From Pterobdella sp. o SKG-2022 (Eukaryota > Annelida > Clitellata > Hirudinida > Piscicolidae), in contig OZ038321.1 in NCBI GenBank assembly GCA_964035795.1, positions 7,352,079 to 7,416,078 of the forward strand: a DNA stretch of 64,000 nucleotides, given 5' to 3'. Position 1 is the first letter of the stretch; each line of letters opens with the position of its first letter. Below, one piece after another: positions 28,001 to 39,200 of the stretch. The translations under genes were made by a program, and so were the position numbers. Under the pieces are notes generated by a model. The model saw only the letters and a list, made by a program, of their open reading frames with translations, searched no databases and was not told the DNA's origin.

Positions 28001-28300
28001 TCTTTAAGATCGCTACACAACCACACCCTCAATACACTCTACCGCCAGAATCATCATTCGATCTCAAGGTTTTTAAGCTTGTTTGGTGTGTCATTGGTGT
28101 TTATATGGTGTTTGATGTGCTGCAATTAATATGATATTTATAAGTGGGGTTTTTTTGTTGAACGAACAAAAATGATTTTAAATATTATCAAACAACAATA
28201 ACCACAGGACTTTTTGAACTGTTGTTTTGCACGAGACCCCGAAACCAGACCCTCCGCTAAAGTCCTCTGCAACCACATTTTTCCATTGAGTGCACTCTGA
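16012..28300 (+). CDS. MAP3K2/3-like: MAP kinase kinase kinase, MEKK2/3 type (PB1 + kinase, 16 exons)
   Basis: Predicted cytosolic Ser/Thr kinase at the MAP3K tier. Exons: 16012-16143 (ATG), 16875-16918, 17148-17253, 17625-~17820, ~18865-18974, 19200-19252, 19620-19678, 19816-19986, 20867-20982, 22900-22935, 23153-23278, 23925-23983, 27378-27448, 27600-27810, 27927-28068, 28208-28300 (TGA); about 575 residues. Residues 1-44 are Asn-rich. A PB1-like fold follows (exons 2-4), then a Ser-rich linker, then the kinase domain from about residue 295: Gly loop [13 protein letters not shown] lysine, FMEYIPG hinge, [11 protein letters not shown] catalytic loop, TDFGAAK, and GTPYYMSPE. All phases join except between exons 4 and 5. 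There, the best donor after residue 64 of exon 4 (17817) is phase 0, but the next exon needs phase 1, so either a donor at 17821 is used or a tiny exon is missed. The activation loop is longer than in vertebrate MEKK2/3. The intron between 23983 and 27378 carries an antisense LINE. Confidence 0.93.
18050..18460. repeat. Cluster of foldback-family fragments in a MAP3K intron
   Basis: Contains several short matches to the foldback family: GCACGAAGCTTTACAAAAAG, AAAAACTTCGTCAAAATTC, AGAAAAGCTTCGTCC, and an 18-bp palindrome around CAAGTGATCACTTG at 18350. The 18225-18300 part is clearly related to 34005-34085. I read it as degraded or nested copies rather than one intact element. Confidence 0.55.
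20503..20550. repeat. (CTT)n microsatellite
   Basis: An uninterrupted run of about 14 CTT units, with TCATCC at the right edge, in the MAP3K intron between 19986 and 20867. Confidence 0.95.
22155..22260. repeat. ATC/TTC compound minisatellite
   Basis: ATC trinucleotides are broken by one TTC at regular spacing, giving a higher-order unit of about 21 bp repeated four to five times. It lies in a MAP3K intron. The long open frames it creates on both strands (poly-Ile/Phe and poly-Met/Lys) are composition artefacts. Confidence 0.93.
24000..24189. repeat. ~51-bp minisatellite (GATGATGACAATTATGATGATG unit) next to LINE insertion
   Basis: Three tandem copies of a unit of about 51 bp (GTGGAGAAAAGGGTGATGATG, then a GACAATTATGATGATGGTGA block) run from about 24010 to 24140, followed by GATGCTGGTGGT-rich sequence. 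This is the left flank of the antisense LINE. The right flank (27230 onward) continues the same type of satellite, so the LINE appears to have landed inside the satellite. Confidence 0.85.
24190..27229 (-). mobile_element. 5'-truncated non-LTR retrotransposon (EN-RT-RNase H), antisense in MAP3K intron
   Basis: Read on the minus strand from 27229 down, the order is: the end of an apurinic-type endonuclease domain ([15 protein letters not shown], 27196-27150 region); a linker; a reverse transcriptase ([15 protein letters not shown], [27 protein letters not shown] at 25838-26596; [12 protein letters not shown] and the catalytic FADD at 25484-25711); an RNase H-like segment ([15 protein letters not shown] at 24659-24907); and a C-terminal zinc-knuckle block ([13 protein letters not shown]). 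This order fits the RNase H-bearing I/Ingi/Jockey-type LINEs. Stops near 25484 and 25810 and frame changes show it is dead. A 35-bp direct duplication flanks it (24155-24189 and 27230-27264). There is no poly(A) tail at the 3' edge. FADD replaces the more common YADD, a tolerated variant. Confidence 0.9.
27230..27300. repeat. GAT/GGTGAT satellite, right flank of the LINE
   Basis: Tandem GATGATGGCGGTGATGGTGTGAAT-type units. The first 35 bp are identical to the left flank at 24155-24189. About 130 bp after the satellite the next kinase exon begins at 27378. Confidence 0.85.
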
Positions 28301-30440
28301 CATTAAAACAACCATCTTACTTACTATTACACAACTTTTTCACTCAAGCCTCAAGCATACGTCACTTATATTGACTGTTATCACCTCGTCCTCTCAAGGA
28401 CACAGATAGTTGTATTTCAGCTGATCGTTATTGATATATTGGTTTTTGTTTGAAGAACTTGATATATCATATAGTGAAGTTGACTGATGTCAATGTAGTT
28501 CCATCTATTACTCACCTCCTTTTTGGCGTTTTGTTATTGTTGTGATTTATCATTTTTATTATATCGCTATTATTTTTTATTTTTTTTATTGTGAATTCAA
28601 ATGCATAACTTATATATATTTTTAACGCTACAATTTATACTATTGTTAAACATTTTTTTCCCAATTATTTGATATATATAACTAATTATCTTTATGAATT
28701 TCATTAGTTAAATTATATTGTTATTATTCATTCTAAAAGCCCCACTATTTGAGTCATTTATATACTTAAATTTGTCTTTATGCTTATTGTTTTTATAATT
28801 TCATTTTTTTGTTATTTTTTCTGTTGAGGTTGTTATATGTGGCTGAAAAGTGCTGCTAGCATACAGCTGAGTGAAACGTAGATACTACTAATGATAGGAC
28901 CTTTTTACGGTCTCTTGGTTTTGTTGCTTTTTTGATGTTGTTTTTTGTTTTGAAATTTTGTTGTTGATGCTAAAGCTTCCTTATCGATTCCGTCCATTGA
29001 TGAAAGCGAAAGCGTTTTTGATATCGTCCATTTTAATTTTTTCATGTTTTTAATCTCGATTTACTTTTCCACCCATATTGGTTAAAGTTTCTTAGTAACT
29101 GCCTTAGACCGTTGTTAGCCTTGTCATCTTTGCATTTCTATTCCGCCATTTTAAAATTACTTTTATTTAAAATATTGTTAACTTAACTTAAATTCTTTTC
29201 AACTTAGTTCAACATATTGTTAACTTAAGTTAAACTATTTTCAACTTATTTAAAAAATTGTGATACTAAATAACTTCTTAGTAAATATAATTAAACTAGT
29301 TAAACATACCATTAAATGATTTTAATTCTAATTGAAAATTTCCCATTCAAAATTCTACAATTTACTTTAAGCATACACCAGCAGTCATAACGGTTATAAT
29401 TACTATCACTAATTCTAATTGTTTTCTCACTGTTGTTACATCTAGCAAGTCACTTAAAAATTAGTTTTCTTGAAATTTTTGGAAATAATTGAATTTTTCG
29501 TTGAATGCTTGTATCTTTCGATGAAATTTCATATATAAATCACTTCTTTGTCGATTTTTGGGCCATTCTCCATTATAAATTTGCTGAGAAATACATCGAT
29601 AAATTTGTTTTCAAAATGTCCATGAAGTTGAATAGCTTAAGCTTTTGTGTGATGTCATAAAATAGATAATAATTATAAGCTTTCTTATTCTAACGTTAAT
29701 TACAAGCTATTTTTAATCGTGTACATAACTTGTAGTTTATCATGTGACCCAACACTGAATTATGATTGGATAACTGTAGTTTGAATGACAGATTATGAAG
29801 AACTGTATCGATGTTTATAACAGCATTTATCTCTTATGACGACCATGTTAGTGCTTTGAAGAAATTTATTGATTGTTGACGTTGTTTCTTATTGCTGTCG
29901 GGCCTTATTCAAAAGCTCATCATTATCATCGATGGTGTACTGAGTAAGAGATGGTGTAGCCATTCTCAATTCACTTAAAGCAATTAAAAGATATCGTCCA
30001 AATACAATATATTTAATTATATGTATTTATTGGAAAATTGAAATTTGTCTTGGTGTATTTTAGCAATAGTTATTTCACTGTTGGATGTTGTAGAGGTGGT
30101 CTGTCTTAGCTTGAATGCACAGAACACAGTCATATTTGCTCATTATTATTTAGACGATTTATTTTTGCTGAATATAATTTATTCGCTGAAAAATTTTGAT
30201 TTAAACTTTACAAAGCAATAATTATTTGAGTGATGTAAGTGGGCGATAGAAGTGCTTTAACGTGGTTTATGCAACGTTTTAATACAAAATTGTAACGTTT
30301 TTCAACATTTGTAGTGCATGGTTCAAATTTCTAGTTAGGAGGTGAATCAAATGACATCTTTTGGATTTCTGCTGTTAATAAAGATTGCATTAGCTATTCT
30401 TGTCTAGCTTGTACTTAGCTATTTGAACATATCTTCATAA
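28301..30440. other. Intergenic, AT-rich, short tandem duplication
   Basis: This 2.1 kb after the kinase stop has no recognised gene. A 42-bp block of the type ATATTGTTAACTTAAG..TTTTCAACTTA is present about twice in tandem at about 29170-29250. An ATTAAA variant at 28303 could serve as a poly(A) signal but lies only 3 bp after the stop, so I give it no weight. Confidence 0.5.
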
Positions 30441-30459
30441 AAGTCTATGATATTAGCTG

Positions 30460-31210
30460 AAGATATAATTATAGACATCTCTCTTTTAACGAATCTTTCT
30501 CTTTCCAAAGCCTCTTTTTGCTGATGACATCTACATCTCCTCTTTTTTCCTCTTTCTTCCCTTTCTACTACTCTCGAAAGACTAAGCCTTTGTCTTAGTT
30601 CTATTCTTTCCTGGAGAGGCTCCATGCATTTCAAACTAAATCCTTTTAAATTCAACTTTATCTTTTAGGTCTAATTCTCTCCCTCCATTATGCTACCTTA
30701 ACATTTATTTCTCTTCCTTTATTCGTAGTCTTGGTTTTCTTCTTGATTCTTCCCTTTCTTTAAGCCTCAAATTCTCTCCGTCACTTCTTCTTGTTTTTTA
30801 TCACCTACGTCGCATCAGACATCTCTTCTTATCTCGATGATGCCTTTCTTAAGATTCTTGTCTGCTCTCTTGTTTCTTCCCGAATTGATTACTGCAATTC
30901 TTTATACTATAATCTTTCTAAACCTTCTCTCTTACTAAAGCTGTCAACTCTACTGCACGCCTGATCTCTCACACTCCTAAATTTTCTCTTTTCTCTAATT
31001 GGTCTTCACTGGTTACCTCTTCCTACAAAATCTGTTCTTTGATGCATAAAATCTCTTTCTACTTCACCTGTCTATTTTTTTAACTTCTTCCTAAACGTGC
31101 TGGCCTAAGGTCCTCTACTCGCTCTCATCTCTTCCTCTCATTTTTACGCTAAAACTTTTTTTCTTTTTTTGATTCATTTCTATGAAACTCTTCTTTCAAA
31201 TCTTGAATCT
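30460..31210 (+). mobile_element. Decayed L2/CR1-like LINE remnant
   Basis: On the plus strand, scattered over shifting frames, are the signatures of the end of an L2/CR1-type reverse transcriptase: VSSRIDYCNSLYYNLSK at about 30870-30920, then LHWLPLPTKS at about 31000, then RAGLRSSTRSH at about 31100. Many frameshifts and stops are present, and the region is unusually CT-rich on this strand. This family order (SRLDYCNxLL ... LHWLPV ... RTLRSS) is well known for L2-clade elements. It lies downstream of the ARPC2 coding exons. Confidence 0.8.
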
Positions 31211-31919
31211 TCTTTCTATCCTACTTTTTTAAGAACTTGAAAACCTACTTTTTCTAAGTTTTTTACATTATTATTAGGATATATTATGTATATAGGATTT
31301 GGTATATATAGGATAGGGTATAATATCATAAAAGATAAGATTGAGTGGCTGATAAGAGCATTATAAAGACATGATTTTATTGAACCTGCATCCAACATCC
31401 CACCATGTATTTCAAGTAATTTCAAATGACATTTAAATGAACAAGAACCACACGAAACAAGTCCATCGTTATGCTTGCCATATGCCCAATTAATTTAAAC
31501 ACTACAATTACTATAAATGATAACAATGGTGATGGTGAATAATGATGAAAGCTACTTAAAGTTCTAGTAAGAATCCTGCGCACGGAATGATGTTGACAAT
31601 AAAGAGTTATATGCTTTGAAAACTTATTGAACTAGTGTCGAGATGATGAGTTGATGTCGTTTAATTAACTGGTTTGAATGAGCGCCCTCTGTCGGTGGGT
31701 TTGAATAATATATATAATATAAGTAAACAAAACTCGATTTATTTTGTAGTACATGATAAAACGCAATTTTCTAGAAAAAACACGAAATTGCAATGAAATA
31801 GAAAAAAAATGAGAATAACAGAATTAAAATGATAATAAAATAGGCAAAAAAAAAATTTCCTACAAATAGATAAATAGAAAGATGGATAAAAAAACGAATA
31901 CATAGGTAGATAGACCAAC

Positions 31920-34900
31920 CCGATAGTTTTCTTCTCAGTGCTTTTCACCTCGGGTCGAGCCCTGTTGAGCACCTTGAGGAAGTCGTTAGTCTTGGCCCTC
32001 ATCCTTGCATGGATGTATGCCTGGTGGGTGGGAGTATGGGTCATTAAAACCACAACAAATACACTATTATGATTGAAACAATGAGTGTTTCCCATGATGG
32101 CTTCAATGACATGATGTCATAGTTTTCTTAGTTGTTGAAAATTATTTTACATGCTTCACAATACACCAACACAACAATCATTATGATAAATGATAATAAT
32201 AAAAAAATTTTTTGATTTTAATAGTATAAAACATATATATTTTACACGCAAATATCAACAATAACACAACACACTCTCCAAAAACACAAAAATCCCGCTA
32301 CCACTACATCACACACCCCCTTCAACACCTTACACAACCTTAGAGCACTTGATGTGGTAGTGCAGATAATTCCTCAAAGTGTGGATGAGATTTATGGTGT
32401 TCTCACGAGCCCCTTCGTTTGTGTGTCTTGGAAAGAGCACTGGAGAATGGTGTGTAGAGAAGTGATAAGCATGAATGAGTGTGTCGGTATGAAAGTAGCT
32501 ATTTAAATAGGTAGTTGAAGTTGTAAGAAAGGGGCGGTAAATAAAATATGTAATAATGTAATCATCCCGATCAGTACAGCAGTGGAACTTGACAGAACAA
32601 ATACATAATAAATAAATAAGGCTGAAAAAAATACCTATCAAATTCAAAGGCGATTTTTTCTTCACCATTATCCTCATTAAAATCAAAAATAATGAAATAT
32701 AATATAAAAAACTATTATATTAGTATCAGCAATAAGAGTGTGCTAGACAAAAACATTATTTATCATGTATTAACAAACTTAAACATTAAAAAATATTAAT
32801 AAAAATTAAAACTAATAACAGTTCAAGTCATGCTAGCATAAAGACAGGCATGAAACGATGATGATGAACAGCTAAAAAAGCCTACAAATAACAACACCAA
32901 CCGAAAGTGATGTAGCCAATGTTATCTCCAGTCTTAGCTGATGTGTTTTGCAACTCTAATGGTGGCTCCTTATGACTGAACAGAACCTTAAGTAGTATTA
33001 TCTTTATTAACTACCCGTCTATCAGGATTTTCATTGGTGTTTCACATTATTGCCATCATTACTTTCATAATTTTTTATCGCCGTTTGTACATCAGGTTTG
33101 GTGATGAACGTATTTACTAATGCATTTTTTAAGTAGTTGATATAACAAAGATGTGCCTTAAACAATGCAATAGATTAATACATCAACTCGATTTCAGCAT
33201 TCCTACTCTAACCTAAGCTGAGCTCTCATACTTAAACAACATCACAGAGCAACATAGATACATATAGATAAGTGCATAAACAACATATATTTATGATCTC
33301 ACATCTTAACAACACAACAGAGCACAATAAATGCATGTGGAACAGATTTATACAGATAGATAAAGGTGCATAAACATAACAAAGCACCCCGTATACACAC
33401 AGATGGATAGATGTACATTTACAACATGGTACCTGAGGAGCCTGCTGGTATTGCCTCCTGCCTTCCTTGAACTCCTGCATGAAGACCTTGCCTATGATCA
33501 CGTCATCATCGTCCTGGGTGTTTGATACATGAAGGTTGGTTTATGATTATCTTTGTAGATGTTAATGTGCAATTAAGATAATTTACACTACGAAACAGGA
33601 TATAAGAATAGTTTTTCACAATCAAATAGATGTAATTGTGTTTTAATAAAAATATACATCTAATAATTAACCGCATAAGAGAAATTGATACTCCTCTATA
33701 TATATATATTTATATATACATACAAGTAGAAAAACCTATATACACATAACTCAATGAAGAAGCCTACCTTGAAGACCGTGCTGAAAATGACGGTGACTCT
33801 GTCTTTCTTAGCTTCCACATACCTTAAACATACATGCATTCATCAATAATGATTGGACAGTTATAATGCTGAGTGTACAAATGCATGTGTAAAACCGTAT
33901 AAACGTATGTGTAGGCAAAGACAAAGAACCGTGACGATAAATGAAACAGTTGATAGATAAATACTTGTATTTAAAATATAGAAACAAATATACTATTTAA
34001 TAAAACTCTGATGATGATATAAAATATATTAAAAAGCTTTGTCAAAATAAAAAATTCAAATTTTTTCGTGTTTTTATGGTCCACAAAATATATTAGTATT
34101 ACAGCAATGCAAGCATACGAATATAGGTACCGAATAACCAATAGAGCATCTGTACCCATAGTATGGAATGGTTAAGGAAATATGCCATCAAGATGATAAT
34201 CCTTATATAGATATCCATAATCAAAATACTTGGTGATAAAAATCTTGAATTCAAAAGGCTTTGTGCATTCAAAATTCTAAAAACCTTTTTTTATATTTTC
34301 AACTAATTTTAACTAAATTTTTTCTGTTCATTATTTTATCACTATTAATATTAACCCAATCAGATTACACTGCTGTAAATGTCTCAGTAGCTGGGATTGA
34401 CAGCGTTTGACCTAGATTATTGATACTACAATAGAGTGATGTATAAAAAAGGCCATTCTATTTGGGAAACATTTTTATAGACTGCCAGTCCAAGTAAACG
34501 TCCAACTTGAAATGATCAAATTCAAGATCCACACTCGGACAGTATGCCCTAACATTGTCAACAAAAAGAAGAATCCACCTCCAAGCCAAATGAATACAAT
34601 ACCAGAATACCAGTTCGTCAGTACATGCTACTGGAGTCTACTTTTATCCAGGATAACTATTAAACAGATAATAGCAACTATTATACAGATAACCACAGTC
34701 ATATAGAACAACTACTTAATCATCATCATCTTATTATTATAAACCTATAGAAAGTACAATGCAATAACACACATACATGGTCTCATCCTCCCTGTAATGA
34801 ATGACAGCCCTCTTCTCAGAGTTGACCTCGTTTTGTTGAAAGTCAAAGTACTTCTCAAACACAGAAGCAAAACAGTTCCTCTTCAATAACCCTACCTGTG

Positions 34901-35985
34901 GTTACATATGTGTGTGTGGATGTTCAAATATGCATGTTTTTATATATAAATATATGCAAGTGTATGAATCTATATATAGATCATCATCTTGAATATTAAA
35001 CGTCATTTTTAGCTTTTTAGCAATCTATGTATATACAAGTGAATGTTAATTAATATCTGATTGCTTGAAAATAAGTGATATATTTGAAAAAAGTCCATTT
35101 CTTCAAGTCATTATGATCAATACTAAAGGCATGAGGCCATATATTAGAAAGTGCCATTACTTCAAACGAAGTCACTTATTAGACACAACCTTCTTAATGA
35201 TCTCCTCATGGTTTGATGGCACATTGTTCAAGTCAAACAACAGAGATACATTAAACTCTGTGTTGAATAATAACAAAAATCTGAATGAGCATCAGTTATG
35301 AAAAACATGTGTACAACTGTAATAAATAAGTGAATTATCAAATTATACATTCATTGGTATGAACTATGACATATTATCTTTGTAAACATGAAAAAAAATT
35401 GTAATTACTAAGATAAAACTATGAACATAATATAAAGGATGGAAAAGTAACAGACTGTCTTCAGGGGTAGTGAGAAAATCCCCATACTCTCTCTTGATCA
35501 AGTCATCTGCTCCATGTTCCTGCAACTCTTTGTAGAACTTCAATGATATCGACACCTTTGAGTAGGTTTTGAGGGTATTGAATGAGTTAGAGTTATGCAA
35601 AATTTAATCTTTAAATCAAGATTGGTGTAACGAAAATAATGCAATGATTTTTTTAAAAATTTATTTTAATGAAAAATGTTGTTTAAAATAAAAATTTGTG
35701 ACGAGACCATTAATTTGGTTTTGTCATTGTTGGGGTTTGAGATGTGATACAAGACACCATCAAAATCAGCTACCATCAGTTCTATTAGCTCGGGTTTGAT
35801 GCTAAAATGAAAATTAAAATATATTTTCAAAAATTGAAGATTAATTTAAATTTTTATTTGAAGCTGTTCGATTTTTAGTAGTGAAATTATCCCGGAAATA
35901 GGAGTAGATACCCTGCTAAAGCATTGGAAAACTTTAAAGTCAAAGTATCTTCAATAATTTTGTTGTTGATTTCGAGTAAAATCAT
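31920..35985 (-). CDS. ARPC2: Arp2/3 complex 34-kDa subunit ARPC2 (p34-Arc), 10 exons, last codons not placed
   Basis: Core scaffold subunit of the Arp2/3 actin-nucleating complex; binds the mother filament with ARPC4. Exons on the minus strand: 35985-35912 (ATG), 35801-35708, 35555-35456, 35257-35190, 34895-34777, 33832-33778, 33513-33433, 32986-32902, 32439-32339, 32020-31920. They sum to 878 nt, about 292 residues; the usual length is 300. The protein begins [15 protein letters not shown] and carries [55 protein letters not shown] and [18 protein letters not shown], all close to the human protein. Every internal phase joins. After exon 10 (phase 2, donor at 31919) the final six to nine codons, GKTFSSR in human, were not found, so a tiny terminal exon lies somewhere below 31919. 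The start is 273 bp from ABCD3 on the other strand. Confidence 0.95.
34005..34085. repeat. Fragment related to the 18225-18300 repeat
   Basis: GATGATATAAAATATATTAA, then AGCTTTGTCAAAA, then AAATTCAAATTTTTTCGTG, in the same order as 18225-18300 but about 75% identical by eye. It lies in an ARPC2 intron. Confidence 0.6.
34363..34640 (+). repeat. Dispersed SINE/MITE-like repeat, copy 3
   Basis: Same order of blocks as 9650-9930, including the shared tail ACCAGAATACCAGTTCGTCA. It lies in an ARPC2 intron, opposite to the gene direction. Confidence 0.75.
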
Positions 35986-36258
35986 TTTTGTGTATTTACG
36001 AAACAAAACCTAAAGCAATCTATACAAAATCCGGAAAACTCCTTATACCATTAAACGGAACAGTGAAAAAAGTAAATTTACCATCAAAATTGTTATTACT
36101 AATATAAAATATTGTTTGTTTGTTAAAAACATTAATTAAAAATAAAAATTTTGTTTAAAAAGGCTTTTACTAGATGTAATAAATTAAATGCAAATTTAAC
36201 CTTTAGTCGTCTTCATGGTATGAGGCTAAGGTTAACGTTGAAGTGTTTAAATTAAATC
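35986..36258. promoter_or_regulatory. Shared bidirectional promoter region of ARPC2 and ABCD3
   Basis: Only 273 bp separate the ARPC2 start codon (minus strand, 35985) from the ABCD3 start codon (plus strand, 36259), so both 5' UTRs and promoters must lie here or in upstream exons not seen. The sequence is AT-rich without a CpG cluster, TATA box or other motif I could assign. Confidence 0.65.
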
Positions 36259-39200
36259 ATGTCTGCTTGGAGTAAGTTTTTATTGAAGTGTGCTACTCCG
36301 ACCAATGCAGCAGGTCTTGTTGTTTTATCAGCAGTTGTTTGGTCACTTGCTAACAAAGCCACAGCTAACCAGAAAAGAAGGTTTAGCGTGAATTTTCTAT
36401 TCTATAAAATTTTACAAAACTTCAAGTTGAAATAATATAAAAAATGAAAAATTATTAACTATAGGGCTAAATATCTCCAAACCCACAATGAAGTTTCATA
36501 TTTTGTAAAAGAGGTATGTTAACCCTTTCACTATAAAAATGAAAAAAATACAAATTTTCATTAAATTTGAAAAGCTTTTTTAAATGCAAATTGCATCATA
36601 AAGTAAATAATTTGAAAATTTCTCTTATTCTCTTTATTTAGGCCATAAATACAAATTCTTTAAACCACATAACTCTATCATGTTTTTTCTCTTCGATAAA
36701 TGATTACATACATTAGACTTCAGAAAACAAAGAAAAGGCTGCAGTTGATTTGGATTTTTTAAGGTGATAATTACATTTTTGATTTAAAATTCTTGCAAAG
36801 TATCACTAAATTGACATTTTTGAATGCAGGCAGTTCAGAAGGATTCTCAAAATCATATTCCCATCATGGATGTCAGCAGAAGTGAGAGATTCACAATAGC
36901 GCATTTGCTAACTTACTACTCCGCCACTTTTTTTACTCAATTTTCATTTATTTTTCATAATATTGACATTTTTAGGATTGCTTTGTGCTACATAGACTTA
37001 TTTAAATTTTTCCATCCCAATTAACTGTTCCAACATTAAACATTAGGGGTGGTTTGCTTTCCTTGTAACTGCAGCAATGGGTGCTCGTACCTTTTGTGAT
37101 GTATGGATGATCCACAATGGCACTATCATTGAGAGGTTTGTGTTTGCTTGTGGTTTCAGTACTGCTTTTCATTTAACTCTCAATATTCATATAAACAATG
37201 AGTTATGGGCATCAACATTTAACCGCATCATAAGTTAGCATCGATAGTTAAATACTGCTTTTCTGTTATAGCTTCAATTAAAGTAGACTCCAATAGCAAG
37301 TATTGACAAACTAAAACTTTGGTATCATTGTCATTTGGCTTGGTGGATAATGCCAGTTGACAATGGTAAGGAAAACTGTTCAAGTGCAGAAATGGTGGAT
37401 CTTAAATTCATCATTTCCAAGTTTGATGTTAGCTCGAGCTGGCAGTCTATGAGCTTTGTCCTAAATAAAAGGCTTATTTTATAAATCACTTTACAAGTGG
37501 TATCAATAATTTAGGATGATTGCTGTCAACCCAGTTACTGGAACATGTACAGCAATATAATCTATTTGGATTCAATTTAATTAATGAATTTTATGACAAG
37601 ATAATATCTTTTCAACACATCTTTTTATATAAAAATACAATGCTAACGAATATAAACTAATAAACATTTTCACTGTTTTGTATCAATATAACCATTGTCT
37701 TGATGAAACATTGTAACAAACTAATTGTGCATCAACGCCATGACAGCTCAATTGTGAGCAGGAACAAAGACCTCTTCTTCAAAAACCTCTTACAGTTTCT
37801 CTACACTATGCCACTTGTATGTGCACTTAAATTTCACTCAATAATAAGTGATTTGTGTTTTCTTGTATTGTTTGACTCATCGCATCAAAATTAATTGATA
37901 CGTGTAGAAATTTTGAATTTTTAACAAACAAAAGCATGTAAGGTTTATTTGGGGAAGTTTAAAATGCTTTAAGTTATATTTGTGAATGTATATGATCAAT
38001 TGTTTGAATGGAATTTTATTTAAACGTTATATCTCCAACAGATTTCCCTTGTGAATAACATTCTCAAAGTTGGTTCACTTTTCTATTTATAAATATCCAT
38101 CTGTTTATAAATTCAAAGTGCATGTGTTTTAACATAAGAATACTAAACTTTAGGTTAAGAATCCAATATTTTCGTACATTTTTATTTTTATTGTTATATT
38201 AATATGGGCTGTAATCATTAAGAGACATCTGAAGTATTGGTATTTTCAATATTTTCAACAAGTTCTTTTATAACGTGGACCTCAAGCAGATTTGTGATAA
38301 AAATAGGAGAGTGTTGATTAAAGAGATCTATCTCCAACATATACGGCCATTATATATATCTCTATCAAGGCCCAAGTATTTGAAGAATCCTTTAAGACAA
38401 AGTTTCTGGATGTTTTGAATGCAATGCTGATGTGTGAAACCACAACTAAGTGTGTGTATATGATTTAAAATTAAAAAAAAACTTGGATAATTTCTTCAAA
38501 ATAATTTTTATAAAACGTCAAATATTTGATCTGCATGCATAAAATCTTTAAATATAGAAGCATTTTAAAAAATACTGTTAGAAATTTTTGCGATGATTGA
38601 TAGTAGTAACTTCAGAATATTTTTGTTATAACTTCATCAAAACAAACAGTAACCAAGAGTTTCTTTGAAACTTCATAACCTTTAAGTAAGGACAACAAAC
38701 ACTAAGTATTTTTTAAATGACACAAAGCTTTTCGTAAGGCTAGCTTACATTATCAAGTGATCACTTACGAAAAGCTTTGTGTCATTTAATAACTGCTTTG
38801 TGTTTGTTGTCCTTACTTTTAGGTTCAGGCTATTGTACTTCATCATAACCTTTGTTACTCATGATCAGAATTTTTATCGTTTCAGCCAGCTTAAACCTCG
38901 CTTTGTTTAAAGTAACCTTGAATTCATATTGCAGTACAGCAATGTGTTTATAAGAATGACATTAATTTAAGAATGGAATGGTTTCACAGTTTATTATTAA
39001 TATTATTATTTTTTAATAGATCCACATTACTTTTGTTTCAATGCTTTGGATTTTCATTAATTCATCAGTATACAGAGATTTTGAGAAACATGATTTTTGC
39101 ATTCTTTAGATAACAATTTCAGTAGAAGAATCACAGAATAACATTGGTTGCCTCCAACCTCCACATTAATCTTCATATTTAGCAAATTATCTGTTCTAAC

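Noticed and set aside
31739..31919. Read-through of ARPC2 exon 10 into a hydrophobic tail ending at 31739
   Set aside because: The tail is Phe/Tyr-rich, has no resemblance to ARPC2, and a good splice donor sits at 31919.
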